Below are positions 10,091-20,483 of a DNA stretch of 35,279 nt, piece after piece; positions within the stretch are counted from its first letter, which is position 1, and each line of letters opens with the position of its first letter. This stretch comes from Longicatena sp. GTDB lineage: Bacteria > Bacillota_I > Bacilli_A > Erysipelotrichales > Erysipelotrichaceae. The notes under the pieces are model-generated. The model saw only the letters and a program-made list of their open reading frames with translations. It searched no databases and was not told the origin of the DNA. The position numbers and the translations under genes are program-made. The stretch lies in contig JARHZK010000206.1 of the NCBI GenBank assembly GCA_029258245.1, positions 1 through 35,279 of the forward strand, in the 5' to 3' direction.

Positions 10091-12505
10091 TTATTTTACT
10101 TCTATTGGGTCAATATGCCAAATTTCTTTAGCATATTCAGTAATTGTACGATCACTTGAAAAATATCCAGATTGAGCAATATTAATCAAACATGTTCTTG
10201 CCCAAGTTTCTTTATCAAGATAACGTTTTTCAATATTTTTCTGTGCATATACATATGCTTCAAAATCTGCTAATAATAAATATTCATCATTTTTAAACAT
10301 TAATTCATTATAAATTTGCTTAAAATCATTTGGATTATTAGAGAATGTATTATCTACAAAGCTATTAACAACTTTTTGAATATCTTGATTTTGATTATAT
10401 TTTTTCCATACATCATAAGAGTTTTCATGTCGAATCAAAGCAACGTCATCTGCTCTTAGTCCAAAAATTTCTGCATTTTCATATCCAACACGATCAACAA
10501 TTTCAACATTTGCACCATCCATTGTTCCAAGTGTAATCGCACCATTCATCATAAATTTCATATTACCAGTACCACTTGCTTCTTTTCCAGCAGTTGAAAT
10601 TTGTTCGGATACATCTGCTGCATTCATTAAGAATTCTGCAATAGATACCCCGTAATTAGGAATAAAAACAACTTTCATATACGGAGATACATCACTATCA
10701 TTATTTACCTTATTTGCAACACAATGAATTAATTTTATAACTTCTTTTGCAAATTGATAAGAAGGTGCTGCTTTTGCAGCAAAGATGAATGTTCTTGGAT
10801 AAATTCGGAAATTAGGATCTTGTTTCATACGAAAATATAAATGAATAATATTCATTACATTTAATAATTGTCGTTTATAAGCATGTAGGCGTTTTGCTTG
10901 AACATCAAAAATAGAATTAACATCAATATCTATATTCAAAGTATCTTTAATATACTTTGCCAATATTAACTTACGTTCCATTTTTACATCCATAAATTTC
11001 TTTTGTAAATCTTTATCATCAACATATTTCATTAAATCTTCCAATTTTTCAGGATGCGTTTTAAATTCAGATCCAATTGTATCCTCTAATAACTTTGTTA
11101 ATTGTGGATTCGAATATAGCAACCATCTACGATGCGTAATCCCATTTGTCTTATTATTAAATTTATTAGGATACAGAATATTAAAGTTTTTCATTACATC
11201 TTCAACTAAAATACGTGTGTGAAGTGCCGCAACACCATTTACACTATGAGAACCTATAATGGCAAGATTTGCCATGTGGATTTGTCCATCTTTAATAATA
11301 CAACATTCATTCATTAAATCCCCACGTCCAAATTCATGGGAACATGCATATTTAAATCGGCGATCAATTTCTTCAATAATCATATAAATACGTGGTAATA
11401 ATTCCCTAACATATTGTACAGGCCATTTTTCTAATGCCTCGCTTAATACAGTATGATTGGTATAAGCCATTGTATTTTTTACAATTCTCCAGGCATCATC
11501 CCATTCATAACGATAGTCATCTAATAAAATACGCATTAACTCAGGAATACACAATACAGGATGTGTATCATTTAATTGAATAGCTGTTTTTTCAGCAAAA
11601 TTATCTAATGTGGCATACGTATTCATGTGTGCTTGGATAATACTATTTAATCCTGCTGCCACAAAAAAATATTGTTGTTTTAAGCGCAATAATTTTCCAT
11701 GTTCTGTAGAATCATCTGGATAAACATTACTACAAATTTCACGTACTTGATTTACATATTCATTTAAATTTGCTGCATCACATGCATCATCCGCAACTTC
11801 AGCACTCCACAATCGTAAAGTATTTGTTACTTTCGTATTGTATCCAACAATAGGTACATCATATGGTACAGCACGCACAACTAAGTTAGGGACATGATTT
11901 ACAACTGTTTTTCCATCTTCACCAATCCACATATCTACATGACCACCAAATTTTACATTCACCGCATGCTTTGGTTTGCGCACTTCCCATACATTTCCTA
12001 ATGTTAGCCATTGATCGGGAACCTCAACTTGTTCGTTATTCATTATTTTCTGTTTAAACAAACCATATTCATAACGAATACAGTTTCCATTACCTGGTAA
12101 ATTTAATGAGGCTAAAGAATCAAGGAAACATGCAGCAAGACGACCAAGTCCACCATTTCCCAATCCAGCATCACTTTCTAGATTTTCCAATTCATTGATA
12201 TCTAATCCTAATTCAGCAAGTCCCTCTTTCACTAAATTATATATTCCTAAATTCATTAAGTTATTCGTTAAAAGGCGTCCCATTAAAAATTCCATTGAAA
12301 AATAGTACATTTGCTTACTTTGTTTTTCCGCAACTGAATTTTTACTATCATTCCAATGAATGCTAGCATAATCTCTAACCATTTCTCCTAAAACCATATA
12401 TTTCTCTGTGATATGAGCCTGTTCAAAAGAACGGCCGTAGCGTTCGATAATTCTTCTTTTAAATTCTTCTTGAAATTCTTTTTTGTTTTGAAATTCGTTC
12501 ATCAT
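10091..12505 (-). CDS. glgP: Glycogen/starch/alpha-glucan phosphorylase
   Basis: 804 aa; GLGNGGLGRLAACFLDSLA, QLNDTHP, RLHAYKRQLLN, EQISTAGKEASGTGNMKFMMNGAITLGTMDGANVEI (PLP site). Confidence 0.97.
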   Translation of the reverse strand: MMNEFQNKKEFQEEFKRRIIERYGRSFEQAHITEKYMVLGEMVRDYASIHWNDSKNSVAEKQSKQMYYFSMEFLMGRLLTNNLMNLGIYNLVKEGLAELGLDINELENLESDAGLGNGGLGRLAACFLDSLASLNLPGNGNCIRYEYGLFKQKIMNNEQVEVPDQWLTLGNVWEVRKPKHAVNVKFGGHVDMWIGEDGKTVVNHVPNLVVRAVPYDVPIVGYNTKVTNTLRLWSAEVADDACDAANLNEYVNQVREICSNVYPDDSTEHGKLLRLKQQYFFVAAGLNSIIQAHMNTYATLDNFAEKTAIQLNDTHPVLCIPELMRILLDDYRYEWDDAWRIVKNTMAYTNHTVLSEALEKWPVQYVRELLPRIYMIIEEIDRRFKYACSHEFGRGDLMNECCIIKDGQIHMANLAIIGSHSVNGVAALHTRILVEDVMKNFNILYPNKFNNKTNGITHRRWLLYSNPQLTKLLEDTIGSEFKTHPEKLEDLMKYVDDKDLQKKFMDVKMERKLILAKYIKDTLNIDIDVNSIFDVQAKRLHAYKRQLLNVMNIIHLYFRMKQDPNFRIYPRTFIFAAKAAPSYQFAKEVIKLIHCVANKVNNDSDVSPYMKVVFIPNYGVSIAEFLMNAADVSEQISTAGKEASGTGNMKFMMNGAITLGTMDGANVEIVDRVGYENAEIFGLRADDVALIRHENSYDVWKKYNQNQDIQKVVNSFVDNTFSNNPNDFKQIYNELMFKNDEYLLLADFEAYVYAQKNIEKRYLDKETWARTCLINIAQSGYFSSDRTITEYAKEIWHIDPIEVK

Positions 12506-12582
12506 AAACTATTTCTCCTTTCAATAACATAATCACCTCAATAACGAAAACAATTCCAATATCTTCAACAAACCCATTTTAC

Positions 12583-12629
12583 AATATTTGATAATGAAAT
12601 ACAAATTTTTAATATTTGAAAACGAAATA
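12583..12629 (-). promoter_or_regulatory. Direct repeat upstream of glgP (candidate operator)
   Basis: AATATTTGATAATGAAATA (12583-12601) and AATATTTGAAAACGAAATA (12611-12629): 17/19 identical, 28-bp period. Confidence 0.45.
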
Positions 12630-12648
12630 ACTAGAATTCATTCGAACT

Positions 12649-13743
12649 TCACATATTTTTTACTAAATTTTCTATAAAAGAAACAACGCGTTCTAGATTT
12701 TTACCATCAGAACAATCTATATATTTATTTTTTATTGTACATGCATTATTATGCTCATTTTGTATTAACTTTATTAATTCACTTTCATTTTTCGCAATAT
12801 TTCCATCCATAAATACCTCAAAGTCTACAAAACAACCACGATTCTTTAAATATTCATCTAAATCTGGAGTATAGGCATAAATTGGTTTATTTAACAAAGA
12901 AAAATCAAACATTACAGAAGAAAAATCAGATATTAAGCAATCTGCTATACTAAACAGTTCATGTAATACTTCATTGGTCATATTTATTATTTTAGATGAA
13001 TTCTTATATTCTTCATGCGCTAATAAAGGATGACATTTATAAATAATCCTATATTCATCACCTAACCCTACTAGTATTTTATCTAAATCAATGTTTACTT
13101 TACTTACTCCTTGATAGATATCTCCTCTAAAAGTTGGAGCATATAAAATAATTTTCTTATCTTTCAATTCTGGATACTTTTCAAGCAACTTTGCTTTTGC
13201 CTGATTCCTATAATTCATATCAGCAACACAATCAAGTCTTGGCATTCCAATAGGAACAACTTGATTTTCTTCTACATTAAATGCTTCGCTATATGGCTTT
13301 TTCCAATATTCTCCATTTGAAATAACATAATCATAATTAGCAATTGGATAAGATCTTTCAATCACATTTCCAAATTTTTTTATTGCTCCAGTTGCATGCC
13401 AAATTTGAATCACAATGACTCCTTTTCTTTTAAATTTGCTAATTACAAAGTTATTATCATTAATAATAACTACTTTTGAAGTATTAATTAAAAACAACTG
13501 TTTAATTGTATTTAAAAAATAACAAAAATTTGTCCATAAATTGTTTTTATTAAATTTTGTTAAAACACATGATATCTTATAATTCTTTTGCTTCAATTCA
13601 TCATAAATCATTTTCATATCTGATTCTAAAACATTACTCTCTAAGGATACAAATGTAATTTTATGTTGATTAATTGGAATCAATTTTACAAAAAAATTAA
13701 AAAAAGACAGAACTATATTTAATATAAAAATTTTTAATCCCAT
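12649..13743 (-). CDS. CDP-glycerol glycerophosphotransferase family protein
   Basis: TagB/TagF-like: IVIQIWHATGAIKKFGN, LYAPTFRGD, ADCLISDFSSVMFDFSLLNKPIYAYTPDLDEYLKNRGCF. ATG at 13743 preferred over ORF start 13770, since it sits next to the upstream stop. Confidence 0.88.
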   Translation of the reverse strand: MGLKIFILNIVLSFFNFFVKLIPINQHKITFVSLESNVLESDMKMIYDELKQKNYKISCVLTKFNKNNLWTNFCYFLNTIKQLFLINTSKVVIINDNNFVISKFKRKGVIVIQIWHATGAIKKFGNVIERSYPIANYDYVISNGEYWKKPYSEAFNVEENQVVPIGMPRLDCVADMNYRNQAKAKLLEKYPELKDKKIILYAPTFRGDIYQGVSKVNIDLDKILVGLGDEYRIIYKCHPLLAHEEYKNSSKIINMTNEVLHELFSIADCLISDFSSVMFDFSLLNKPIYAYTPDLDEYLKNRGCFVDFEVFMDGNIAKNESELIKLIQNEHNNACTIKNKYIDCSDGKNLERVVSFIENLVKNM

Positions 13744-13744
13744 A

Positions 13745-14941
13745 TCATTTACCACCAAAAACAATATCAATTACGCGTTTTGATGCATTTCCATCCTCAT
13801 GATTATTAAAATAAGCATTAAACTCTTTAAGCTTTTCGTAATTATATACATGATTTGAAATGTCATCTAACATCATTTCTTCTTTTTCATAAATAGTTCC
13901 AGGTAAATCTTTATAAATATCAATATAGAAACCTCTCAATTCCTCTTTATAGCTTTCAATATCATACATATAAAAATATATTGGACGATTTAAAATCGCA
14001 TAATCGAAGAAAACACTTGAATAATCTGTAACCAAAGCATCCGCTATAATATATAATGAGCTAATATCAACACTTGCATCAATTGAATATAAAAAGCCTT
14101 CTAAAGAAGTATCTTTTTTATATTCATTAATGATCAAATAATGTGGCTTAAATAATAGAACATATTCATCGCCAAGTATATTTTTCCATTTATGGAAATC
14201 AGCTTCTAATTTAAAAGTATATCCTTTCGTAACATACTGATTATCCCTCCAAGTAGGTGCATATAATAAAACCTTTTTACCCAAAGGAATATTTAACATC
14301 TGTTTAATAGCTATTGCATCTTCCGTACTAGCATTACTTAAAATATCATTTCTAGGATACCCTGTTTCAATTAAACGATTTTGATCAATTGCAAATGCAG
14401 ATTGAAAGATCTTAGTACAAAATGTGTTAGGGGAAATCATATAGTTATATCTAGCCACATCAATATCATATGTTTTATACATCTCATCTGCGCTCATTTG
14501 ACTTCTATAAAAAGTTGCATCCTTATCAACTTGAATATCATGTCCTAATCGTTTTAATGGTGTTCCATGCCATGTTTGTAAATATATTTGATTTTTCTTT
14601 TTCGAAATATACGTTGGCATCTTGCAATTAAAAATCCAATACTTAGCCTTTGACATATAATAAAAATATGGAATACTATAATACTCGATTATTTTTGCAC
14701 CTTTAATTTTTAAATTTACTTTTTTATGATGCTTTATAGCCCATATAAATTTATAATCTTTAAATCTTTCATCTTTTTTCATTTCTTCATAAATAGCCTT
14801 TGGATTATCTGAATATCCTCTACCATGAAATGAAATAAATATTACTGTTTTATGATCTATTGGTACGAGTTTATAAGTTAAATGATATAAAATATAAATA
14901 ATTTTGCTTATTATTTTCTTTAGAATTTTCAATATTTTCAT
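13745..14941 (-). CDS. CDP-glycerol glycerophosphotransferase family protein
   Basis: 398 aa; IYLQTWHGTPLKRLGHD, LLYAPTWRDNQY, ADALVTDYSSVFFDYAILNRPIYFYMYD. Confidence 0.9.
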   Translation of the reverse strand: MKILKILKKIISKIIYILYHLTYKLVPIDHKTVIFISFHGRGYSDNPKAIYEEMKKDERFKDYKFIWAIKHHKKVNLKIKGAKIIEYYSIPYFYYMSKAKYWIFNCKMPTYISKKKNQIYLQTWHGTPLKRLGHDIQVDKDATFYRSQMSADEMYKTYDIDVARYNYMISPNTFCTKIFQSAFAIDQNRLIETGYPRNDILSNASTEDAIAIKQMLNIPLGKKVLLYAPTWRDNQYVTKGYTFKLEADFHKWKNILGDEYVLLFKPHYLIINEYKKDTSLEGFLYSIDASVDISSLYIIADALVTDYSSVFFDYAILNRPIYFYMYDIESYKEELRGFYIDIYKDLPGTIYEKEEMMLDDISNHVYNYEKLKEFNAYFNNHEDGNASKRVIDIVFGGK

Positions 14942-14955
14942 CTTACTTACCTAAT

Positions 14956-14986
14956 AAAATAGAATCAAATAACTTGATTCTATTTT
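14956..14986. terminator. Bidirectional-looking terminator between two glycerophosphotransferase genes
   Basis: Perfect 13-bp stem AAAATAGAATCAA / TTGATTCTATTTT, 5-nt loop. Confidence 0.75.
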
Positions 14987-15020
14987 CCTTTCTTTTGATT
15001 TGTTAAAAGTTAAATCTTAT

Positions 15021-18000
15021 TTAAATAATTTCATCTTCCTTTAAAAAAGATATTAACCTATCTGTATTTTTACCATCATGATACTGTACTAAATTTGTAT
15101 AATTTTTGATAAATTTTGAATTTTGTTTTTCTAAATAATTTCTATTAAATACATTTTTCAAATCCTCTTTAGAATAACAAATATCTCCATATACATTATT
15201 TTCATTTAGCATAAGCTTTGTTGAAGGACCATAATTTTCTAAACATTGATTTTTTTCTTCCCAATAGAATATAACATTCGATCCTCGATAAAATGCATCA
15301 TATGCAATCGAAGAATAATCTGTAATCAATACTTTTGTTTCTTTTAAAATATCATCGTATTTAGACGTAACATCTAAATATTTTTTTAATTTGAAATCAG
15401 CATCTTTTACAGCATCAAAAAATAAAGGATGTGGTAAAATTGTTATTTTTTCATGATATTCCTCTGGGATTGCATCAAAAATACGACAAATCATTTTATA
15501 GTATGCAGTACTTGAAAAATCGTACCTAGCTTCATTATATTCCCATGGTCTCCATGTAGGCATAATCACTATTCGATCTGCTCCGTCGTTTAAAATGTTT
15601 CGATCATACTTTGGTAAACCACTAATATAAATATATTCAGGAAGATACTTTCCTAATTCAATAAAATGTCTAGCTTCTTCCTCTGATGAAGTAACAACTC
15701 TAAACTTACCATCTGTCTTTTTAGGCTTAAAGAATTTTCTTGACTCTGAATCAAGTGAAATCATATACATAACTCCATGCTGTAAAAAAACATAATCTAA
15801 TTTCTTGGATGCTAATTTTTTTAAAGCGTAATGATTAATAATTCGTAAATCAATAGCATGTACAAGTGCCTCAGAACCAATGAATGTATTTGATTTAAAG
15901 AAATATAAATAATGTTTAAAAGAATATTTATATATTAAATTATGGCGATATTTTTCTTTTATATTTGATAAATATGGATAAGATTTATCTATGATAAAAT
16001 ATGCCGATTGATACCCTTGATCCATTAATTTTTCATATAATACAGATGCACTTTCTTCATATCTACTAGATTCTTTTTCAAATAATAAAATAATTTTTTT
16101 CGTAACCATGATTTTTGACAAATAATATGCAAAAAACAATTTTACTCTTTCTTTAAATAAATCTGTAACATTTTGTTTCCGTACTGTTAAATAAATCGTA
16201 TTTTTCGCTGTTTCTCTAATATAAGCAACGGTTTCATATTGTGGTATACTATATAATTTTTTATGTTTATTTTTCCCTTTTTTTCTATGAAAAATATTAT
16301 ATCGAATTCCTTTTTCTAATCCATATCCACTTTCATCTGCATAATAAATATATAACTTATTCTGGATTCCTAAATTTAAAATAGATAATTCATCCATACA
16401 GAAAGAATATCGAATGATATCGTAACCAAAAACACTGCAAATTTTCTTTACTTTGCTTGTAACCACTGTATCTCCAACTTTTATCTTTAAATCATCATAT
16501 GCAAACGGGAAAATTTTTTTAGCGACAGCAATTGCAGAATATGTAATTCCTGATCTACGATTTCTTTGTCGGGCACAAATATTTCCTATTTTTAAACTAC
16601 GATTATAACAAGTTTTCTTATTTTCTTCATCATATAAACCCATCACATTATCACTTTCATGTGAAATAACTTCATCATAATACATGTTTAAATAAGTCTT
16701 CATATTTGAGAATTTTGATCCATAATTTTGAAGTCCCACTACAACATTATTTTGGAGATGTGCAATTAACTTAGCTTTGGATTGTGCTCCCATTCGATAC
16801 ATATATTCAGGTTTTCCTGAATAATAAATAAATTTTTTAGGATTAATATGATAAAATAACCGATTCCATTCCTTTGTATAAGCATTTACTAACGATTTAT
16901 CAAAAAGTTTAGAACATAAATTTATCCTCATACTAAGAATTGATTTTATTTTATCTAAAATTGTTAATTCATATTTATTAACTAAAGCTAAATAATTTAT
17001 ATTATGAGGTATTGTTTTTAAAAATTCTGTAACAGTTTTTGTTATCTTACCACGAAAAACCAGTATAACATTTTCTTTTTGATATTTTTGTGAATAATCG
17101 ATTAAATAATCATATAACAAAGCATTCAATTGTTTATTTTTTAAATTTCCTGCATAAACTAAAACATTTTCTTTTCCATTATTTTCTCCATCTTCTATTA
17201 CTAAATCAGATTTCCCGTTTATCATTAAATCTAATATTTTTTCAGGATTATTAACATTTTGATACATACAATATGTATGTAAAAATGATTCCATATCATA
17301 ATTGATTGGTGAATTAATTTCCTTAATCAACCCATCTACATCATTATGGATTGGAAATGGTAAATTAGTAATAGGAAAATAGGTACCTCTTTCTGCCATA
17401 TATTCATCCAAGTCATATGTAAACAAAGTAATTTTTCTCTTCGTTATTGCAAAATCAAAAAATACACTTGAATAATCCGTTACCAATTGATCACAAATTG
17501 ATAAAAAATCATATGTCTCATATTCACTTGGAAACGGACGTATGTGTTTATATTTACTATAATCCATTACGTTTCCAACTAAAAAATGTAAATTCACATA
17601 AAATATTTGATTATTATTTAGTTTTTTATCAATTTTCGAAAAATAATTATGCAAAATTTCCTTTTGTTCTGCAGCATCCGCGGTTCTATTTCCACCGCGC
17701 CAAGTTGGCATATATGCGATTAATTGAAAATTATCAAGATGTAACTTACTTCTTAATTTAGCAGATTCTTCTCTTCTTAAAAATGCACTATTTCTAGGAT
17801 AATCGCATAATAAAACTTTGTTACTAAAAAGATTTGCTAACATGTAGTCATGCATAAATACATCTCTTGTAAACTTATTTGGAAATAGAGCGTAATCACT
17901 CATCAAATAATTCTTTTGAATATTTGCTAATGAAGTTGCATTTTCTATATCACTTTTCCCCAATGTTTTCAATGGTGTTCCATGCCATGTATTTAAATAA

Positions 18001-18356
18001 ACTTGTTCTTTTCTTTTATTAAAATACGGTGGAAATGAATTATCAGTAGCCAAATATTTAGCAGTTGCTAAATATTTCATATATTCTTTTGAACCTCTTA
18101 TAACGAGTCTAGTATTATATCCATAATAAGAGAATCTTTCTTTTGCTTGATTATAAGTATCTTCTGTAACGACAAAAATGGCAACCATATTTGCCCACTT
18201 GGGATTCAAATTAATTTCCCTTAATAAAGCAAACATATTACCATTTAAATTTTTTCCTTGTCCTGCTTCCAATAATATAAAATTTTCTTGAATATCTTCT
18301 CTTAAAAATTTCATATAATCTAAAGACTTACTTTTTAATTTATTTACTATTTTCAT
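15021..18356 (-). CDS. Large multidomain CDP-glycerol glycerophosphotransferase family protein (two transferase-like domains)
   Basis: 1111 aa; N-terminal YLNTWHGTPLKTLGKS...AYMPTWRGG...LVTDYSSVFFDFAI; C-terminal DYVFLQHGVMYM...IVIMPTWRPWEYN...VLITDYSSIAYDAFYRGSNVIFYW; distinct middle region. Confidence 0.88.
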   Translation of the reverse strand: MKIVNKLKSKSLDYMKFLREDIQENFILLEAGQGKNLNGNMFALLREINLNPKWANMVAIFVVTEDTYNQAKERFSYYGYNTRLVIRGSKEYMKYLATAKYLATDNSFPPYFNKRKEQVYLNTWHGTPLKTLGKSDIENATSLANIQKNYLMSDYALFPNKFTRDVFMHDYMLANLFSNKVLLCDYPRNSAFLRREESAKLRSKLHLDNFQLIAYMPTWRGGNRTADAAEQKEILHNYFSKIDKKLNNNQIFYVNLHFLVGNVMDYSKYKHIRPFPSEYETYDFLSICDQLVTDYSSVFFDFAITKRKITLFTYDLDEYMAERGTYFPITNLPFPIHNDVDGLIKEINSPINYDMESFLHTYCMYQNVNNPEKILDLMINGKSDLVIEDGENNGKENVLVYAGNLKNKQLNALLYDYLIDYSQKYQKENVILVFRGKITKTVTEFLKTIPHNINYLALVNKYELTILDKIKSILSMRINLCSKLFDKSLVNAYTKEWNRLFYHINPKKFIYYSGKPEYMYRMGAQSKAKLIAHLQNNVVVGLQNYGSKFSNMKTYLNMYYDEVISHESDNVMGLYDEENKKTCYNRSLKIGNICARQRNRRSGITYSAIAVAKKIFPFAYDDLKIKVGDTVVTSKVKKICSVFGYDIIRYSFCMDELSILNLGIQNKLYIYYADESGYGLEKGIRYNIFHRKKGKNKHKKLYSIPQYETVAYIRETAKNTIYLTVRKQNVTDLFKERVKLFFAYYLSKIMVTKKIILLFEKESSRYEESASVLYEKLMDQGYQSAYFIIDKSYPYLSNIKEKYRHNLIYKYSFKHYLYFFKSNTFIGSEALVHAIDLRIINHYALKKLASKKLDYVFLQHGVMYMISLDSESRKFFKPKKTDGKFRVVTSSEEEARHFIELGKYLPEYIYISGLPKYDRNILNDGADRIVIMPTWRPWEYNEARYDFSSTAYYKMICRIFDAIPEEYHEKITILPHPLFFDAVKDADFKLKKYLDVTSKYDDILKETKVLITDYSSIAYDAFYRGSNVIFYWEEKNQCLENYGPSTKLMLNENNVYGDICYSKEDLKNVFNRNYLEKQNSKFIKNYTNLVQYHDGKNTDRLISFLKEDEII

Positions 18357-18366
18357 AATACCACCC

Positions 18367-18753
18367 TTAGCCTTTTAATTCTTGTTTCAGCTGAGTAGTT
18401 GAAATTCCTTCCGTTCTTGGCAAATAAACAACTTCACAATAATCTTTCAAAAAATCAAACTTACCTTTCCAATCATCTCCCATTACAAAAACATCTATAT
18501 TATATTTTTTTACATCTTCAATTTTTTGTTCCCAACTTGTTTCAGGAATTACTTTATCAACATATTTAATTGATTCTACAATCGCCATTCGATCTTTATC
18601 TTTAATCTTACATACTTTTCCTTTTTCTAAATTAAATTCATCACTCGATACAGCAACAATTAAATAATCTCCTAATTCCTTTGCTCTTTTTAATAAATTT
18701 AAGTGTCCTATATGAAATAAGTCAAATGTACCATATGTAATTACTCTTTTCAT
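18367..18753 (-). CDS. tagD: Glycerol-3-phosphate cytidylyltransferase
   Basis: 128 aa; VITYGTFDLFHIGHLNLLKRAKELGDYLIVAVSSDEFN, FVMGDDWKGKFD, RTEGISTTQLK. Confidence 0.95.
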   Translation of the reverse strand: MKRVITYGTFDLFHIGHLNLLKRAKELGDYLIVAVSSDEFNLEKGKVCKIKDKDRMAIVESIKYVDKVIPETSWEQKIEDVKKYNIDVFVMGDDWKGKFDFLKDYCEVVYLPRTEGISTTQLKQELKG

Positions 18754-18762
18754 AGCATCCTC

Positions 18763-19584
18763 CTATTTTAAAATACGTTCCCAAAAACTTTTTTTAATTG
18801 GTTTTTTTATAACACGCTCTGCAAATTTTTCATCTCTTTGCTTTCTTCTCTCTTTTTCAGTCATAGAATTATATTGATCAACATAAGCAGAATAATGCTC
18901 ACATACTTCTTCAATATCTCCATATTCTACTAATTTTCCACCCTCAATCCACATTCCTTTTTTACAGAAACTTTGTACTTGAGATAGCGAATGAGAAATA
19001 AAGAATATGGTTTTTCCTTCTTCATCTCTTAATTTTTCCATATAATTCATACACTTTTGAGCAAAGCCTTTATCTCCAACAGACAATGCCTCATCAACAA
19101 TTAAAATATCAGGATCTAATGCTAACGAAATAGAAAATCCTAATCGTGATTTCATACCACTTGAATATTTCTTTACAGGTTGGTATAAAAAATCTCCTAA
19201 TTCTGCAAACTCAATAACTTTATTTTTAATATCTTGAATTTTTTTCTTCGATAATCCAAGCAAAGCACCTTTTACATTAATATTTTCTTCTCCAGTTAAT
19301 TGTAAATTAAGCCCTGTATTAATAGAAATTAATGCTTGCTCTCCATTAATGATCATTTCCCCGCCATCATGGTCAGAAATACCTGCAAGAATTAGTGATA
19401 ATGTTGATTTCCCTGAACCATTCGTTCCTAATATACCAACAACCTCTCCTTTTTCCACCTTAAACGAAATATCCTTTAGTGCATAAAAACTTTGATTTTT
19501 ATTCCCTTGATTTTTTTGTTTTAATGTATATATTTTTGAAACATTCTTTAGTTCCACTGCATATTTTTCATTCGTTTTCTTCAT
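18763..19584 (-). CDS. tagH: Teichoic acid/polysaccharide ABC exporter ATP-binding subunit
   Basis: 273 aa; GILGTNGSGKSTLSLILAG, YSSGMKSRLGFSISLALDPDILIVDEALSVGDKGFAQKC; adjacent to permease and tagD. Confidence 0.9.
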   Translation of the reverse strand: MKKTNEKYAVELKNVSKIYTLKQKNQGNKNQSFYALKDISFKVEKGEVVGILGTNGSGKSTLSLILAGISDHDGGEMIINGEQALISINTGLNLQLTGEENINVKGALLGLSKKKIQDIKNKVIEFAELGDFLYQPVKKYSSGMKSRLGFSISLALDPDILIVDEALSVGDKGFAQKCMNYMEKLRDEEGKTIFFISHSLSQVQSFCKKGMWIEGGKLVEYGDIEEVCEHYSAYVDQYNSMTEKERRKQRDEKFAERVIKKPIKKSFWERILK

Positions 19585-19600
19585 AATATATAGTTACTCC

Positions 19601-20407
19601 TTAAATCATATCAACCATTTTCCGCTTGAAGTGATACATAAGACTTGATCCAATTATTAACAACACAATAACAACAATCCAAAAGTATATAGTCATAGCA
19701 GGATGTGCTAAAAAACTCTTATTAAAAAATATAGAATCTCGATATCCTGTCACAATATAATACACTGGATTTAATTTCATTACATATGTCATAAAAGGAT
19801 AATTTTTGAATGCTGCAGGCCATAATACCGGAGATAAATATAATAACATTCTCATTAATGAAACTACTAATTTTTTTACATCTCTCCACATCATAGTTAG
19901 TACGGATGTTACTAAAGCTAAAGATTCTACTAACATAAAGGCACAGAATGCATAATATATTAAATTAATCCAATAGATATTCGGATAATATCCAAATAAA
20001 AATAAAGCAACAAACATAATCAATAGCATACATAAGTGATTAAAGAACTCCTTTACACATACTGTAGCAGGTAATATACTAATTGGAAATTTCATTTTCG
20101 TAATAACATTTATTTTAGAAAAAACCGCGCTACAACCTTGTGTAATACATGGATTAATATACCACCATGCTGCAAATCCAACAATCACCCAGGGTAGGAA
20201 TGGAACTCCACTATACCCTTTACGATTCATTCCAATACCAAATACTAACCAATATGTAATTACTTGAATTGCAGGAGATGCAAAATTCCAAAATATTCCA
20301 AATTTGGAATCACGCATATCTGCTAATAACTCATACCGTGCAATGCAAAAAATCCTATATACATTTGAAAAATTCTCTTTTAATACATAAGCGATACTCT
20401 TAAACAT
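19601..20407 (-). CDS. tagG: Teichoic acid/polysaccharide ABC exporter permease
   Basis: ABC-2 type permease; ARYELLADMRDSKFGIFWNFASPAIQVITYWLVFGIGMN. ATG at 20407 has a GGAGGT RBS; ORF track starts at 20440. Confidence 0.9.
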   Translation of the reverse strand: MFKSIAYVLKENFSNVYRIFCIARYELLADMRDSKFGIFWNFASPAIQVITYWLVFGIGMNRKGYSGVPFLPWVIVGFAAWWYINPCITQGCSAVFSKINVITKMKFPISILPATVCVKEFFNHLCMLLIMFVALFLFGYYPNIYWINLIYYAFCAFMLVESLALVTSVLTMMWRDVKKLVVSLMRMLLYLSPVLWPAAFKNYPFMTYVMKLNPVYYIVTGYRDSIFFNKSFLAHPAMTIYFWIVVIVLLIIGSSLMYHFKRKMVDMI

Positions 20408-20483
20408 AAGTACCTCCTTCTTCCTTTCTATAAATTTCATTCTCTATTATACAACAAATATGGTATAGTAGTAACCATTTTTC

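Noticed and set aside
17447-17761. Plus-strand 104-aa ORF antisense to the 1111-aa transferase
   Set aside because: Overlaps a long confident CDS; low-complexity composition typical of AT-rich shadow ORFs.
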